A stretch of DNA of 64,000 nt from Adiantum capillus-veneris. Taxonomy: Eukaryota > Streptophyta > Polypodiopsida > Polypodiales > Pteridaceae. Within the stretch, counting starts at the first letter, position 1, and every line of letters starts with the position of its first letter. The notes below the pieces were generated by a model, which saw nothing but the letters and a program-made list of their open reading frames with translations, was not told the DNA's origin and searched no databases. Location of the stretch: contig CM043944.1 in the NCBI GenBank assembly GCA_014529385.2, positions 171,181,240-171,245,239 on the forward strand. Reading direction: 5' to 3'. The translations under genes were made by a program, and so were the position numbers. Shown here piece after piece: positions 51,356 to 63,182 of the stretch.

Positions 51356-51366
51356 AAAGGAGGGGA
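51356..51366 (+). promoter_or_regulatory. Polypurine tract of family-K copy 1
   Basis: AAAAGGAGGGGA directly before the 3' LTR; identical at 61045-61056 in copy 2. Confidence 0.85.
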
Positions 51367-52582
51367 TGTCACGTGACACATCCAACCCTATGTGTCCGTG
51401 GATAAGCTACAGCATGATCAGGGTTCAGTCAGTCCAGTCAGTTTAGATTAGAAGTGATTTGGCACTTTTGTGAGTCTATTAGTAGACCGTGCATGCCCAG
51501 TCACCTAGTGTAGATGCATATCCTCTGGTTGCACACAGCATGATCATAAGCATTCCCATCAGAATCCATCAGGGAAATTTTTCAGTGCATTTAGCCTATT
51601 TTACCTATTTTTGACATTTTTCACTTATTATTTTTAAGTGACTTTTGTTGGAAAGTAGGTAGGGCAATTTTGCTAAGTTTGTATATAAGCAAACTAGAGT
51701 TAGCACTATTTGGCAGAATAGGCAACAAGAGCCAAGCTCAGCAGGCAACTTCTCAACAAGAACTTGGTGGATCCTCTCCAAGCAAAGACATCAGCACCTA
51801 GCGCTTTGCTAGCTTCATCCTTAACGTTTTCAGCAAGAGAACATCGCCATCACCTGCATCAACCCGGCGTTTTCCCATCAAGAGATCATCGCCACACATC
51901 TCCCATCAACTAGCGTTTTTGAAGATCCCTTCCCTAGCGTTTTTGGAACCCCAGCAACCTAACGTTTTTGACAGACATTAGCCTAGCGTTTTCATCAGGT
52001 ACGACCTCAACATGCAGCGTTTTTCAGCCATGAAGAACCTGCAAGTTCAGCCCCTAAAGAGTTGCAGATTCAGCCCCAAGAAGCCTCAGTTTTCAGTCTA
52101 AGACCTGCAGATTTTCAGCAACAAAGATCATCAGAAAACAGCCCCAAAATCAGCGTTTTTGGACTAGCCGCAGATTTCAGCCCATAGCGTTTTTGGACAG
52201 CAGATACTCACTTGCAGATTTCAGCCTTTAGACCAGTGTCGTCATCCTCGTCGTCATCGTCAACATAGCTTAGACTTGCATCAGTCACATGCATTCAGTT
52301 TGTACCAGATTGTGCAATCATAAGTAGATCACTCTCGCCGACGAGAGTGGGGCCTTTAGAGGAGGGTTTTACAACGTCTCTGATGTCGTATCTCTCTTCT
52401 CTCTCTATCTCTCAGTCTCATACACTTGCACGCACAGTGTCCATTCACTTTGTTTGTGATCATAGCATTCTCTCATTAAGAACGGAAGGCTCTCCCTTCC
52501 ATTAGAAAAAAAGGAACCTTGAGCACAGTTCGGAGCACTCATCTTGAGCAAAGCGCAAACATTCATTCCGTTGCACCTTACA
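51367..52582 (+). mobile_element. 3' LTR of family-K copy 1
   Basis: 1216 bp, TGTCACGTGACAC to CACCTTACA. Roughly 5 percent different from the 5' LTR over the first 145 bases compared by eye. Confidence 0.9.
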
Positions 52583-53900
52583 TGTTGTGGAGTTAGGGGC
52601 TCCAAAACAGGTCCCTCATCGTGCTTGAACAGGTGGCTAGAACGCCTATTCCACAGGTTATGCCAGTTCAGCCCGCCACTTTCAGAGCTCGCATGCTGTC
52701 TTGAATGGACAGGGAACTGATTACCAGGCAATGCACCTAGTTTTTCCACCACCCACGGTACATCCTGGGTATTTCGGGGGTGGATTAATGTTCCAACGTA
52801 TGGCTGGTTATGCGCTTGGAAGTCTGCCATACATGCCAAGAACAGTGTTTGGGGGTATGCAATGCATGATGCCAAACCCCATGTATGGTAGTATTGGCAT
52901 GCAGCAAGGTTTTCAGTGCAACCAAGGCCAGTTTGGGGTGCCACAGGGTCATTTTGGCATGGCTGGTTTTTTTGGACAGCAGCCAGATATCGCACCCCTG
53001 ACGCAAAATGTTAATGGCCAAGATGTGCCGATCATGCCTACTACAGTGCCCATGTTGCAGACTATTCCTTATGACAATTTGGGGGCACTGGAGAAGCCGA
53101 AAGCTTACAAAGAAGGTGGTGCAGCCGTTAAGTTTAGTACTTTCAATGGCTTTGAAGATAAAGCAAAGGCTCTCACTTTCCTCGAGCAGTTTGATACAGC
53201 TTATGTAGAGGGAATTTTACAGAGGCCTCTAAGGTCAGGAAAGCTGCCACTTTCTTAAAGGACAATGCGCTTACATGGTGGACGACATTGTTAATGTAAG
53301 GACAGGCACCCGCCACTTGGGTTTACTTCAAGCAAATGTGTCAATGAATTTGAAGCCGACGTCATGACAGATTGGCACCAGCTTACTTCAACTACATGCA
53401 AGAGCTTGCTGGAGTATAATCGGAGGTTTTGTAAAGCGTTACTCTCAGTGACCTCCTACAGATTTCTGCCATTGACAGAGTAGATAGAGAAGTATTGTTG
53501 TGGGCTGCCTAAAGGGCTTCGTGATTACTTAGAGTGGCTACCCTCACTCAGCTTATGGAAGTTGCTAACACTGGTCTTGCCTTGTTGAAAGGAGAGGACA
53601 GTGGGCTTCCGAGCAACGAGAAAGGAGGGCAACAAAAGAAAAATTCAGCGAAGAAGCCCTTTGTGAAAACCTGAAGCGTCACAGGGGTCAGAAAAGGCCA
53701 CCAAAGACAAGGATTCAGCCGGGACTTCTGGAGCGCAGGCAAAGAAACAAAAAAGGAAGCCTTTTGTGCGCTAGTCGCTCGAGGAAAAGAAGGTTCTAAT
53801 GGCTGAAAATAAATGCTTTATATGTGAGCAGCCTGGTCACTTTGCTACCAATTGTTCACAAAGAAAAAGACCAGCTGACTCAGATGATAAAGAGGACTAG
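52583..53900 (+). pseudogene. Element J gag, capsid and zinc knuckle, broken
   Basis: Resumes after the nested element. ORF 52701-53258 has a Gly/Met/Gln-rich leader (MQQGFQCNQGQFGVPQGHFG) then the capsid start VKFSTFNGFEDKAKALTFLE. After a frameshift near 53205 the rest is readable in pieces: LKDNALTWWTT, LLEYNRRFCKALLSV and YCCGLPKGLRDYLE. The knuckle CFICEQPGHFATNC lies at 53814-53855. Stops and shifts make it non-functional. Confidence 0.8.
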
Positions 53901-53930
53901 CAAGGCAAGAAGCCTAAACCCACAGCATGT

Positions 53931-54314
53931 TTGGTGCCAGATATGGTGGGTGATAGGCCCAATACAGATGCCAGTGAGTTATGCAGGGCATGGGGTAAAG
54001 TTAGGGATCAGACGACACTCATCTTCTTTGATCTAGGTGCCAAAGCCAACTTTATCTCACTAGAGTTAGCTATGAAGCTGGGCATCGGAGCTGAAGAAAT
54101 GGGATACATAGCACACGCAGGTTTGGCATGTCCTGGCCACTCAGAGTGTGTTACTCCCATTATTGGAAAGCCGCGTCTGCATATTCAGTCGTATGTGGAC
54201 ACAGAAGAGTTCTATATCATGCCATTGGAAGGGTGCGATGCGCTACTTGGGATTCCCTGGATGTTCAGAGTACATGGCGTGCTGGATGTCTTCGGCAAGA
54301 CGATCACCCCTTAG
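53931..54314 (+). pseudogene. Element J protease (retropepsin-like)
   Basis: 127 codons: LCRAWGKVRDQTTLIFFDLG with DLG where DSG/DTG is usual, AKANFISLELAMKLG, and GCDALLGIPW at the end, the second conserved retropepsin motif of Gypsy elements. The frame is open but ends in TAG at 54312-54314 before RT. It matches the family-G protease (DPG, CDVLLGMP). Whether DLG is decay or a lineage trait cannot be told from two copies. Confidence 0.75.
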
Positions 54315-54335
54315 CATAGGGGCAAAACTCATGTT

Positions 54336-55330
54336 TTGGATGTAAAGCTCAAAGGGGAGTCTGTCCCTATCGTATCTGCTTCTGCTATCACTTTTGTAAT
54401 AAAGAATCATCTTTCTTTGTACTTGATTTTTGCACGTGATGTCTCAGATAATGATCAGTCAAATTTACTTGTGTTAGATAAAGAAAGGTCAGCATTTTTG
54501 CAAAAGTTTAGTGACTGTTTTCTTGATTCATTGCCGTCGCAATTGCCGCCAGAGAGACCGGAGGACCATCGGATAGATTTGGTGCCAAGGTGTAGCCCAC
54601 CAAATAGACCTTCCTACAGGGTTAGCGCGGCGCAGCAGAAAGAGATTATGGGCCAGGTTGAGGAGTTATTAGAGAAGGGGCTGATTCAGCCTAGTTCTTC
54701 ACCCTTTTGCTCCCCAGTGCTCCTAGTGCAGAAGAAGGATGGCTCATGGCGCATGTGTATTGATTGCCGTGCGTTGAATAAGAATACCATCAAGAAGAAT
54801 AGGTTTCCTATTCCTAGAATTGATGATATTCTCGATCGTTTAGAGGGTGCTGCAATTTTCAACAGGATAGACCTTAAGAGTGGGTACCATCAGATTCGTA
54901 TAAGGCCAGAGGATGTGCACAAGACTGCGTTTAGAACGACATTTGGTCTTTATGAGTTTCTAGTGATGCCGTTTGGTCTAACAAATGCTCCTGCCACGTT
55001 CAACAGAATGATGGACCGGTTTTTCCGCTCGCATCAGCAGTTTGTTGGAACATTCTTTGATGACAGTCTACTCGAAGAATGAAGAGGAGCATAGGCGTCA
55101 CTTGACCATTGTGTTTGAAGAGCTACGCAGTCACAGGTTACTTGTCAATCCTAAGAAAAGTGAATTCTTCTTGGAAGAGATCCACTTTCTTGGCCATAGT
55201 CTCAAAGGATGGTGTCAGAATGGATCCCGCAAAGACATGGCCAGACTTGAAGACTGTGCACCATGTCAGAAGCTTCTTGGGATTGTGTTCCTACTATAGA
55301 AGATTTATCAGGAATTTTGCAGAGATAGCA
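54336..55330 (+). pseudogene. Element J reverse transcriptase, frameshifted
   Basis: ORF 54336-55082 contains the Gypsy RT order: [63 protein letters not shown], the first catalytic motif [34 protein letters not shown] and [12 protein letters not shown]. The catalytic pair appears as VGTFFDD at about 55050-55067, then a shift leads to [13 protein letters not shown] in the frame starting at 55042, and a second shift near 55197 to the frame with MDPAKTWPDLKTVHHVRSFL. Folding and active-site residues are otherwise present. Dead by at least two indels. Confidence 0.88.
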
Positions 55331-55899
55331 TCACCTCTTCACGCTTTGCAAAAGAAAGAGGTCATTTTCAGATGGACCCAAAAAGAGATTTCAGCTTTTA
55401 GTCTCTTAAAGGAAAAGTTGACTTCAGATCCAGTAATTGTTTTGCCAGATCTCAGAAAGTCATTTGTGACGGGTGTGGCAGCAGCATCGGAGCAGTGCTA
55501 ATGCAAGACGGACGGGTAGTAGCTTATGAAAGCCGAATTTTGCAAGGGCCAGAGAAGACTATGCAAGTCTATGAGAAAGAGCACTTGGCCGTAATTCATG
55601 CGCTTTCTAGTTGGAAGCACTACCTCTTAGGTGCTGATTTTGTTGTCCAAACAGACCATCAGACCTTGCAGTACTTCTTGACACAGTCAAAGTTATCCGA
55701 AAAGCATATGCGATGGGCAAACAATCTTTCTATGTTCCACTTCCAGATTATGCATGTGGAAGGCAAGAAGAATGTTGTGGTTGATGCATTATCAAGGAAG
55801 CCACAAATTTCAGCTGTGTCAATTCCTTATCATCATGAGTTAGATAACATGAAGGAACAGTATGTTACTGATGAAGATTTTGCAAGGATCTTTGAATAG
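55331..55899 (+). pseudogene. Element J RNase H
   Basis: After ALQKKEVIFRWTQKE, a shift near 55495 opens MLMQDGRVVAYESRIL, QVYEKEHLAVIHALSSWKHY, LGADFVVQTDHQTLQYFL and MHVEGKKNVVVDALSRKP, the standard Gypsy RNase H block linked to RT. The usual catalytic Asp just before the first segment falls at the shift. Frame ends with TAG at 55897-55899. Confidence 0.87.
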
Positions 55900-55957
55900 T
55901 TGCAAGAGGGGCAACATCATGAACACTGCCTCCTCAGAGATGGTTTTATGATGATGC

Positions 55958-56422
55958 ATGAGGAGAGATGTGAATGCCTTTGTGCGAGTATGCATGATTT
56001 GCCAAAAGGTCAAGTTTGACAAGAAAAAGGCACCAGGGTTGTTACAACCACTGCCAATCCCGGATAAGCCATGGGAAAGCATTGCTATGGACTTTATCTT
56101 TGATCTTCCAAGAACGCCAACAGGAAATGATGGTATATGACCATTATCTGTAGGTTCAACAAGCAGACCCATTTTATCCCCGTCAGGAAGAAGATAAAAT
56201 CTGATCAGATGGCACGCTTGTTCATGTACAATGTGTTTAAGTACCATGGTATGCCACAATCGATTGTCAGTGATCGTGAACCTCGTATGACCAGTTTGTT
56301 ATGGAGAGGATTGTTTGAGAACATGGGCACTACGCTCAAGTTCTCGTCTTTGTTTCATCCACAAACTGATGGATAGTCAGAAGAGGCTAATTCTACTGTC
56401 TTAGATCTGCTGAAATTCTATG
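55958..56422 (+). pseudogene. Element J integrase, first part
   Basis: Cys pair of the zinc finger in VCMICQKVKFDKKKA, first catalytic Asp in WESIAMDFIFDLP, then after a shift near 56138 the block FKYHGMPQSIVSDREPRMTS with the second Asp and FHPQTDG followed by TAG (canonical Gln) and EEANSTVLDLL with the Glu position. Cut at LKFY by family-K copy 2 with target CTATG. The rest resumes at 62183. Confidence 0.87.
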
Positions 56423-57574
56423 TGTCACGCGACACATCCAACCCTATGTGTTCGTGGACAAGCTACAACACGACAAGGGTTCAGTCAGTCCAGTCAGTCT
56501 AGATTTAGAAGTGATCTGGCACTTTTGTGAGTCTGTTCGCAGACCGTGCATGTCCAGACACTTAGTGTAGATGCATATCCTTTGGTTGCACATAGCATGA
56601 TCATAAGCATTCCCATCAGAATCCATCAGAATCCTTCAGGAGAATTTTTCAGTGCATTTAGCCTATTTTCCCTATTTTTGACATTTTTCACTTATTATTT
56701 TTAAGTGACTTTTGTTGGAAAGTAGGTAGGGCAAATTGAGTAAGTTTGTATATAAGCAAACCTAGACTAGCACTAATTGGCAGAAGAGGTAGCACGAGCA
56801 CCATTGCTCAACAGGTACTTCTCAGTAAGAATCCTTGGTGGCTTTTCCCCCTCCAAGCAAAGACTCCCCTAGCCTAGCGTTTTTCATCAGCATCGCCATA
56901 ACCTCTCATTGGTTGGCGTTTTCAGCAAGTCACCATCGCCCTACAGTCCCAAGCCTTGGCGTTTTCAGCAGAAATCTCCATCGCCAAGTCTCATCAGGTC
57001 TAGCGTTTTTCATCGAAGCATTGGTCGCCACAAATCTCAGCCCTTGGGCGATTTCAGGAGGCCTTTTTCAGCCTCTTTCCATAGCCATTTCAGCCCCACA
57101 ACAACAGCAGATTTTCAGCGATAAAGACCAGCAAATCAGCGTTTTTCTTTTGCGTTTTCAGCATTAGCAGAATTCAGCCAGCAGCGTTTTTGGACAGCAG
57201 TACAAGGACAGCAGAATTCAGCCCTTAGATCGGTCTCGCCATCCCTGTCGCCGTCATCGATCTAGTGTAGACTTGCATCAGTCACATGCATTCACTTTGT
57301 ACCAGTTTGTGCAATCAATCGTAGACCACTCTCGCCAACGAGAATGGGGCCTTTGGAGGAGGGTTTAACAATGTCTCTGGTGTCGTATTCTCTTCTCTCT
57401 CTATCTCTCAGTCTCATACACTTGCACGCACAATCTCCATTCACTTTGTTAGTCATTGCACTCTCTCATTAAGAACGTAAGACTCTCCCTTCCCTAAGAA
57501 CAAAAGGAACCTTGAGCACATTATGAAGTACTCATCTTGAGAAAAGTACAACATTCATTCCGCTGCACCTTACA
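56423..57574 (+). mobile_element. 5' LTR of family-K copy 2
   Basis: 1152 bp; the terminal G-box palindrome is changed to TGTCACGCGACA. TATA box at 56749-56755. Confidence 0.9.
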
Positions 57575-57575
57575 T

Positions 57576-57587
57576 TGGTATCAGAGC
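57576..57587 (+). promoter_or_regulatory. Primer binding site of family-K copy 2
   Basis: Exact TGGTATCAGAGC, one base after the LTR end ACA. Confidence 0.92.
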
Positions 57588-57817
57588 TTTGGCAGTGTTC
57601 TGTATCACTCAAGGAAAGAACCACAAGAATCACAAGATTTTTTTTTGCTTGTTGCGGTTGCACTAACCCAAGTTCGCTTGGGCGTGTCGATTCCTAGTCG
57701 TATTTTTGAAGAGTGACAGGAATCCCAGGAAAGAAGGGCTTGTCTAGCCTCCCCTTGTGCCTCTTTTCACTCATTGAGAGCGGACCGTGCACTTAGCGGC
57801 TGGCCAATCGACGTGAG

Positions 57818-58114
57818 GTGGGAAAAAGCAACCTTGGTGTGAGCGCAAGGCTGCCAAGGGATGCGCCCGCGGAAAAGAGCAGAACTCGGGTGAAGAGAAG
57901 ATCCTTCTCAAACACAAATTGCAAGCGAAGGAAGAACCTCAAGAACCTCAAGACCCTCAAGAACCCAAGAACCCAAGACCCTCAAGAACCCAAGTTCTTC
58001 GTGAACTTAAGAATCAAAGATCATAGTGCATGGTCATCACCCGAAGCGGAATGGATACTTCGCATACAGGTGATGAGCATGAGAGAGGCGAGGAAGAATT
58101 TTTCCCACCAGTAG
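57818..58114 (+). CDS. Family-K ORF A, copy 2
   Basis: 98 codons, start MGKSNLGVSARLPRDAPAEK as in copy 1, with different indels in the AAGAACCC repeat. Overlaps the start of ORF B at 58030 in another frame. Domain not recognised. Confidence 0.35.
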   Translation: MGKSNLGVSARLPRDAPAEKSRTRVKRRSFSNTNCKRRKNLKNLKTLKNPRTQDPQEPKFFVNLRIKDHSAWSSPEAEWILRIQVMSMREARKNFSHQ

Positions 58115-58270
58115 GTTTTGCCGACCCTCCCCCTTCCCCATCTACGCCAAGGATTGCACTAACTCCTATGAAGGAGTTGACGCAGTTGTTTATAGACAAC
58201 AAGTTTGAACGCGAAGCACAAAAAGCAGAAAGAGAAGCGGACAGAAAGGTCTACGAAGAAGAAATGGTAG
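58030..58270 (+). pseudogene. Family-K ORF B copy 2, N-terminal piece
   Basis: MVITRSGMDTSHTGDEHERG to RKVYEEEMV, matching residues 1-76 of copy 1 with a few changes and a short extra repeat (EREADRK). It is cut by the solo LTR at 58271. Confidence 0.8.
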
Positions 58271-59752
58271 TGAAGCCGGCCTGTTCAATCCAAAAAGGGC
58301 GGTAGACTTTACTTCAAACCTTGATTTAGCTTTCACCCATTATTAGTCGTCTATTATACCTGCGCTATAGTGACACAAGAGAGGGGAATGGGATACAGAT
58401 GCTAGAATGCACCTGTATGAGAAGACCGACACCAGATTGGCCCCTAACTTAGGCGCCCCTTTCGGTATTTCTTTATTGTTTAAAAGAGGGAATAAACGCT
58501 GTGGTTCTTTCCAAGCTGCCCCGCACAACCTTGGCTGAATTTTGACTGTTCTAGCCTGATTTCGGCAGCATAACTGTACTAGAACCCTTCACGGTCAGTA
58601 TTCCCACGCATTAAATGACTTTCCCGACGCATACGGGCACTTTGCAAAACCTGGCGAGAATCTGCAGCACGCTGAATTCTCTGTTTTCAGCCCTGAAAAT
58701 GCGCCAGATCGGCTGTACAGCGGTCCCCTTGCGTCCCCGAACCTCCTGGGGGTATTAGGGTCCGTTTAGGGCCAAAACCCTAAACCTGCAAAAATACACA
58801 GCAGGCTATAATTTACTGTTTCGGGCTCCGTTTCGCGTGCCGGTCGCATCCGTAGCAAGTCCTCGAGCTCCCGCACCTGTAGGGCTACTTGCCCTTTGAA
58901 TCAGACGAGATTTCGGGCGTGAAACCTCTCCGAATCACCTGTACCTGCGGGGGATTAGTCGCTAGCTAATCCAGTACTTGTGCAAGAGGCTCTTGCCTCG
59001 GCAATCGCGCATGAACCTACACAACTGTACATTGGTCAAATGAAAAGCCCACTAGTGGGGCATAACATACTGCCAAAGGGGAGAGAGAGGGCAGTGCGTA
59101 GCGTGTAGGGCATCACTCCTGGCACCGCACTGTGCATAAGAGGGAAAGCAAGCACTCCATAGCTCTTAACCTGTGACAAAATCTGAAAATGAGCCTCTCC
59201 TAGCTTAAAATTCAGCGCCCCCTTCTCTTGCATGAGGAAAGTGCACCAGAAGGTGCCACTTGGCACATTTATAAGCATTTTCCCGTTTCGGGGTTGCCGC
59301 CTAAAAATCTCCCAACCGGTTGCCCAGTTGACTTCACGGCAGAGTAAGAAAATGTTCCCCTTGTCATTCCGGAGGTAATGACGCAAACACATTTTCAGGT
59401 CCCAAAATAGCAGTTCCCTAAATTTTAGGAGATGCTGCCATTGTATCTTTCTAGGTCATCCGACTCTCTTTGTACACTGTGGCCACATCCAGAACTGAAA
59501 TGTAGCCTCTGTAGCAAAGGATTCCACTTTGGCTAGTCAATGACCCCACTTGGCTAACCATAGTCCTTGTCCAACTTTAGTGCTCTCTTGCCCTCAGGCC
59601 TGGACTCCCTTTGAACAATTCCACACTAGCTATGCAATGCAGGGCAATTAGATTTCTCGAGGGGTGTTTCCAAAAAGTGAAAGTAAATAGATAATAAGAA
59701 AGAAATCAACAAAAAGGATAGATAGTAGTCACACGCTGGTGACAGGCAGACA
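58271..59752 (-). mobile_element. Solo LTR of the J family
   Basis: 1482 bp, TGAAGCCGGCC to GGCAGACA on the plus strand; the reverse strand aligns with the J 5' LTR (for example CTCCTAAAATTTAGG, TTGCACTTTCCTC-type blocks and AAATACCGAAAGGGG at about 58473). The flanks GGTAG and TAGAT are not a clean duplication. It is more diverged from J than the two J LTRs are from each other. Confidence 0.75.
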
Positions 59753-59757
59753 TAGAT

Positions 59758-61045
59758 CGTGAATACGAAGAAAGCATGGCAGCCATAGAGCGTAAGTACT
59801 ACTTGGAAGACAAAGAAAGTCAAGCCTAATTTGATCGCGAGAACAAAGCAAGACAAGCAGAATTTGATCGCAAGAACAAAGCCATAAAAGAAAAGAGTGA
59901 CCAATACATGAAAGAGTTCTTGCGACTCTTTTCTCAAGTGCAGACACATATGCAAGAGATTCAGGAGACGGAGACTCTCTCAGTCCTCTTCTCCCAAGCA
60001 TGACACACAGGATTTGCATGATGATAAGCATGATGATTTGAATGATAATGATGAGCATGATGATTTGAATGCCAATGATTTGCATGATGATTTGGTTGAC
60101 AATGACAAGAATGATGATTTGCATGATCAAGATGTGATTTCTCACAAGCATGATGAGTTGCATGAAGATGATGTGATTGTTTACATGGAGGATGTGTTAG
60201 TTGATACTTTCTCTAGCGAACTAATCTCATTGCAGATTCGATCAATCATGAAGAACCGATCTTGGCTCTTGAGCCTAGGTCCAAAGAATCCTCACAGGAA
60301 GTATTATGTGTTCGCATGATTCATACGCACGCATTGTTCGAGTGTTTCATTCGTGATCATTTCCTGTAAATTTAGTCAGCGTCTTTATGTGATCCCTTTT
60401 CCTAGGCATGGCATATTGTCTGTTGAGCACGTTTCACTCATGAATGAGTACGAATGTATGCGGATTGTTCATGAAAAGCTGAAAAGTATGCATTCAAGGA
60501 ATTCACATTCCATGTCTCTTCCTTGGCACGGCACATTTGTAGAAAGAGCACATGAAAGTATGAGTACCAAGCATGGGCATTTCCGTTGTGAATTGCCACA
60601 GTTGATTACTTTAAATCATAAGAGAAAGATTCGATCTCATTGTTTGCGTGTGCGTGGTGAACAGTTTGGCACTCCGTCTCTTTGTTCATCTACATTGCAT
60701 GCACAGTCTATTAGGACGACATGATTTTTTCCAATCACTTTACATGGAATAAGTATGTTCATGGTTTTGTGTTGGAAATGGTTTCAGGAATTTTCAGCCA
60801 TGGAGATTCTTGAAGAAAAAAAAAGCATGCCTCTCGACGAAGTTGAAGCATTGAAGGAGCCACAGAAGACTTGGTGTCGCTTTCGGCACGGCCCAAAGAA
60901 GCAAGCGTTGCAGACCTTTATGAAGTTCAAGTATCGCACGACCCACACATCAGAGTGGGCCGGCGAAGAGTCCCTTCCAGGATTCCGGATGCTATTGGTG
61001 ATCTCCCTCGACGCCATACAGTTCGGTACCAGTACCTCACTTTGA
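59758..61045 (+). pseudogene. Family-K ORF B copy 2, remainder
   Basis: Resumes EYEESMAAIERKYYLEDKES, a longer coiled-coil part with extra repeats, a shorter His/Asp repeat (60014-60185) and then the same unknown region (QRLYVIPFPRHGILSVEHVS, HGHFRCELPQLI) and the tail HTSEWAGEESLPGF. Stops or shifts at about 59827, 60000, 60225, 60366 and 60721 break it. Confidence 0.78.
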
Positions 61046-61056
61046 AAAGGAGGGGA

Positions 61057-62182
61057 TGTCACGTGACACATCCAACCCTATGTGTCCGTGGACAAGCTAC
61101 AGCACGACAAGGGTTCAGTCAGTCCAGTCAGTCTAGATTTAGAAGTGATCTGGCACTTTTGTGAGTCTGTTCGTAGACCGTGCATGTCCAGACACTTAGT
61201 GTAGATACATTTCCTCTGGTTGCACATAGCATGATCATAAGTATTCCCATCACAATCCTTCAGGGGAATTTTTCAGTGCATTTAGCCTATTTTCCGTATT
61301 TTTGACATTTTTCACGTATTATTTTTAAGTGACTTCTGTTGGAAAGTAGGTAGGGCGAATTGAGTAAGTTTGTAAATAAGCAAACCTAGACTAGCACTTA
61401 TTGGTAGAAGAGGCAGCAGGAGCACCATTGCTCAACATTTACTTTTCAGCAACAACCCTTGGTGGCGTTTTCTCCTCCAAGCCTAGCGTTTTTCATTAGC
61501 ATCGCCATAACCTCCCATTAGTTGGCGTTTTCAGCAAGTCACCATCGCCCTACAGTCCCAAGCCTTGGCGTTTTTAGCATAAACCTCCATCGCCAAGTCT
61601 CATCAGGTCTAGCGTTTTTCATCCAAGCATTGGTCGCCACAGATCTCAGCCCTTGGGCGATTTCAGGAGGCCTTTTTCAGCCTCTTTCCATAGCCATTTC
61701 AGCCCCACAACAGCAGCACATTTTCAGCGATAAAGACCAGCAAATCAGCGTTTTTCTCTTGCATTTTCAGCAGTAGCAGAATTCAGCCAGCAACGTTTTT
61801 GGAAAACAGTACAAGGACAACAGAATTCAGCCCTTAGATCGGTCTCGCCATCCCCGTCGTCGTCATCGATCTAGCCTAGACTTGCATCAGACACATGCAT
61901 TCACTTTGTACCAGTTTGTGCAATCAATCGTAGACCACTCTCGCCAACGAGTGGGGCCTTCGGAGGAGGGTTTTACAACATCTCTGGTGTCGTATTCTCT
62001 TCTCTCTCTATCTCTCAGTCTCATACACTTGCATGCACAGTGTCCATTCACTTTGTTAGTGATCATTGCACTCTCATTAAGAACGGAAGGCTCTCCCTTC
62101 CCTAAGAACAAAAGGAACGTTGAGCACATTATGGAGCACTCATCTTGAGAAAAGTACAACATTCATTCCGCTGCACCTTACA
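61057..62182 (+). mobile_element. 3' LTR of family-K copy 2
   Basis: 1126 bp, TGTCACGTGACAC (G-box intact) to CACCTTACA. TATA box mutated to TAAATAA near 61371. Confidence 0.9.
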
Positions 62183-62963
62183 CTATGTGTCAGATAATAA
62201 GGGCAAGTGGGAACAGTATTTGCCTATGCTTGAGTATGCGTACAATAATACGGTGCATTCGTCGACTGACAAAGCACCTTTCGAGATTGTTGAAGGCGGC
62301 CAAAAAGTTCCTCCCATTTTGCATACAAAAGACAAGATCTTTGAGGCAGATCGATATGTTGAGAACATAGATGAAATGTATAAGAAAATTAAAGTTGCCT
62401 TGAAGAAGACTCAAGCAAAACAGAAAAAGACTGCTAATCGTCACCATCATAAATTGCTGTTATCACCTGGTGATTGGGTTCTGTTAAGGTTCGAAAAGGG
62501 AAGGTGAAAGAAAATGAAGGGCAAGGACCGGCTGTTTCCTAAGCTCAGTATGCGTTACTATGGGCCTTTTCAAGTGCTTGACAAGATCAGCGATGCGGCT
62601 TACAGGCTGAAATTGCCTGATGCGTGGAAGATTCATAATGCGTTTTACGTGAGTCTTCTAAGACCCTTCGAAGACCCTTCGTGGGTGATGTGCCAGAAGA
62701 TATGCCAGATGAGGAATAGCCAGAAGTTGAGGAGCTTGATGAGATCCTGGTACCTGAGCAAGTTTTGGCACGTAAGGATAGAAAAGTTAAAGGACAGGTT
62801 GCAAGAGTGGATGGAAGAGCATGAATTGTCAGAATCACCAAATGTATTGCAACTCTACCTTGAAGCCTTTGGGTTACAACCTACTTATGCCCCAACCCAA
62901 CGTGTGCAAAGGAGGGGTAATGATAGAGCTAGCACATCAAATGTACATATGAATTCAGTGTAA
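62183..62963 (+). pseudogene. Element J integrase, C-terminal part with chromodomain-like tail
   Basis: Reads KGKWEQYLPMLEYAYNNTVH, TDKAPFEIVEG and SPGDWVLLRFEKGR, then a stop and, from 62514, [20 protein letters not shown] and [12 protein letters not shown], the GPF/Y module of Gypsy integrases. The last stretch (LDEIL...[11 protein letters not shown] in one frame, [18 protein letters not shown] in another) resembles a decayed chromodomain, which directs integration in chromoviruses. Several shifts break it. Confidence 0.82.
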
Positions 62964-62966
62964 TAG

Positions 62967-63072
62967 ATGGAAATGACAAAAGTATGAAGGTCTCATTAAG
63001 TCATTTGTATCTAGTATGAATTCAATGGAAATGACAAAAGTATGAAGGTCTCATTAAGTCATTTGTATCTAT
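62967..63072. repeat. Tandem duplication, period 58 bp
   Basis: ATGGAAATGACAAAAGTATG through GTCATTTGTATCTA occurs at 62967 and 63025, nearly identical. Confidence 0.92.
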
Positions 63073-63182
63073 GTGTCACGACCTTTCCTGCGGATACATG
63101 CGATGATAAAAGAGTGCCAACAACACAAGATCATCAGTGGCGTGTATTTATGGTGTGCAATGGAGGACGTTTGCGATTTCAC

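Larger units (their letters stand above)
48167..52582 (+). mobile_element. Family-K copy 1: LTR element with one unusual ORF
   Basis: 4416 bp, target duplication TGTTG (48162-48166, 52583-52587). LTRs of 1224 and 1216 bp, primer binding site, polypurine tract. The 1,976-bp interior has an intact 502-codon ORF and an overlapping short ORF but no gag capsid, protease, RT or integrase. Movement must depend on another Gypsy element. Confidence 0.9.
56423..62182 (+). mobile_element. Family-K copy 2, decayed, with a nested solo LTR
   Basis: 5760 bp, target duplication CTATG (56418-56422, 62183-62187), inserted in the integrase of element J. LTRs 56423-57574 and 61057-62182. The interior matches copy 1 but ORF B has stops, and a J-type solo LTR (58271-59752) splits it. 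Confidence 0.9.
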
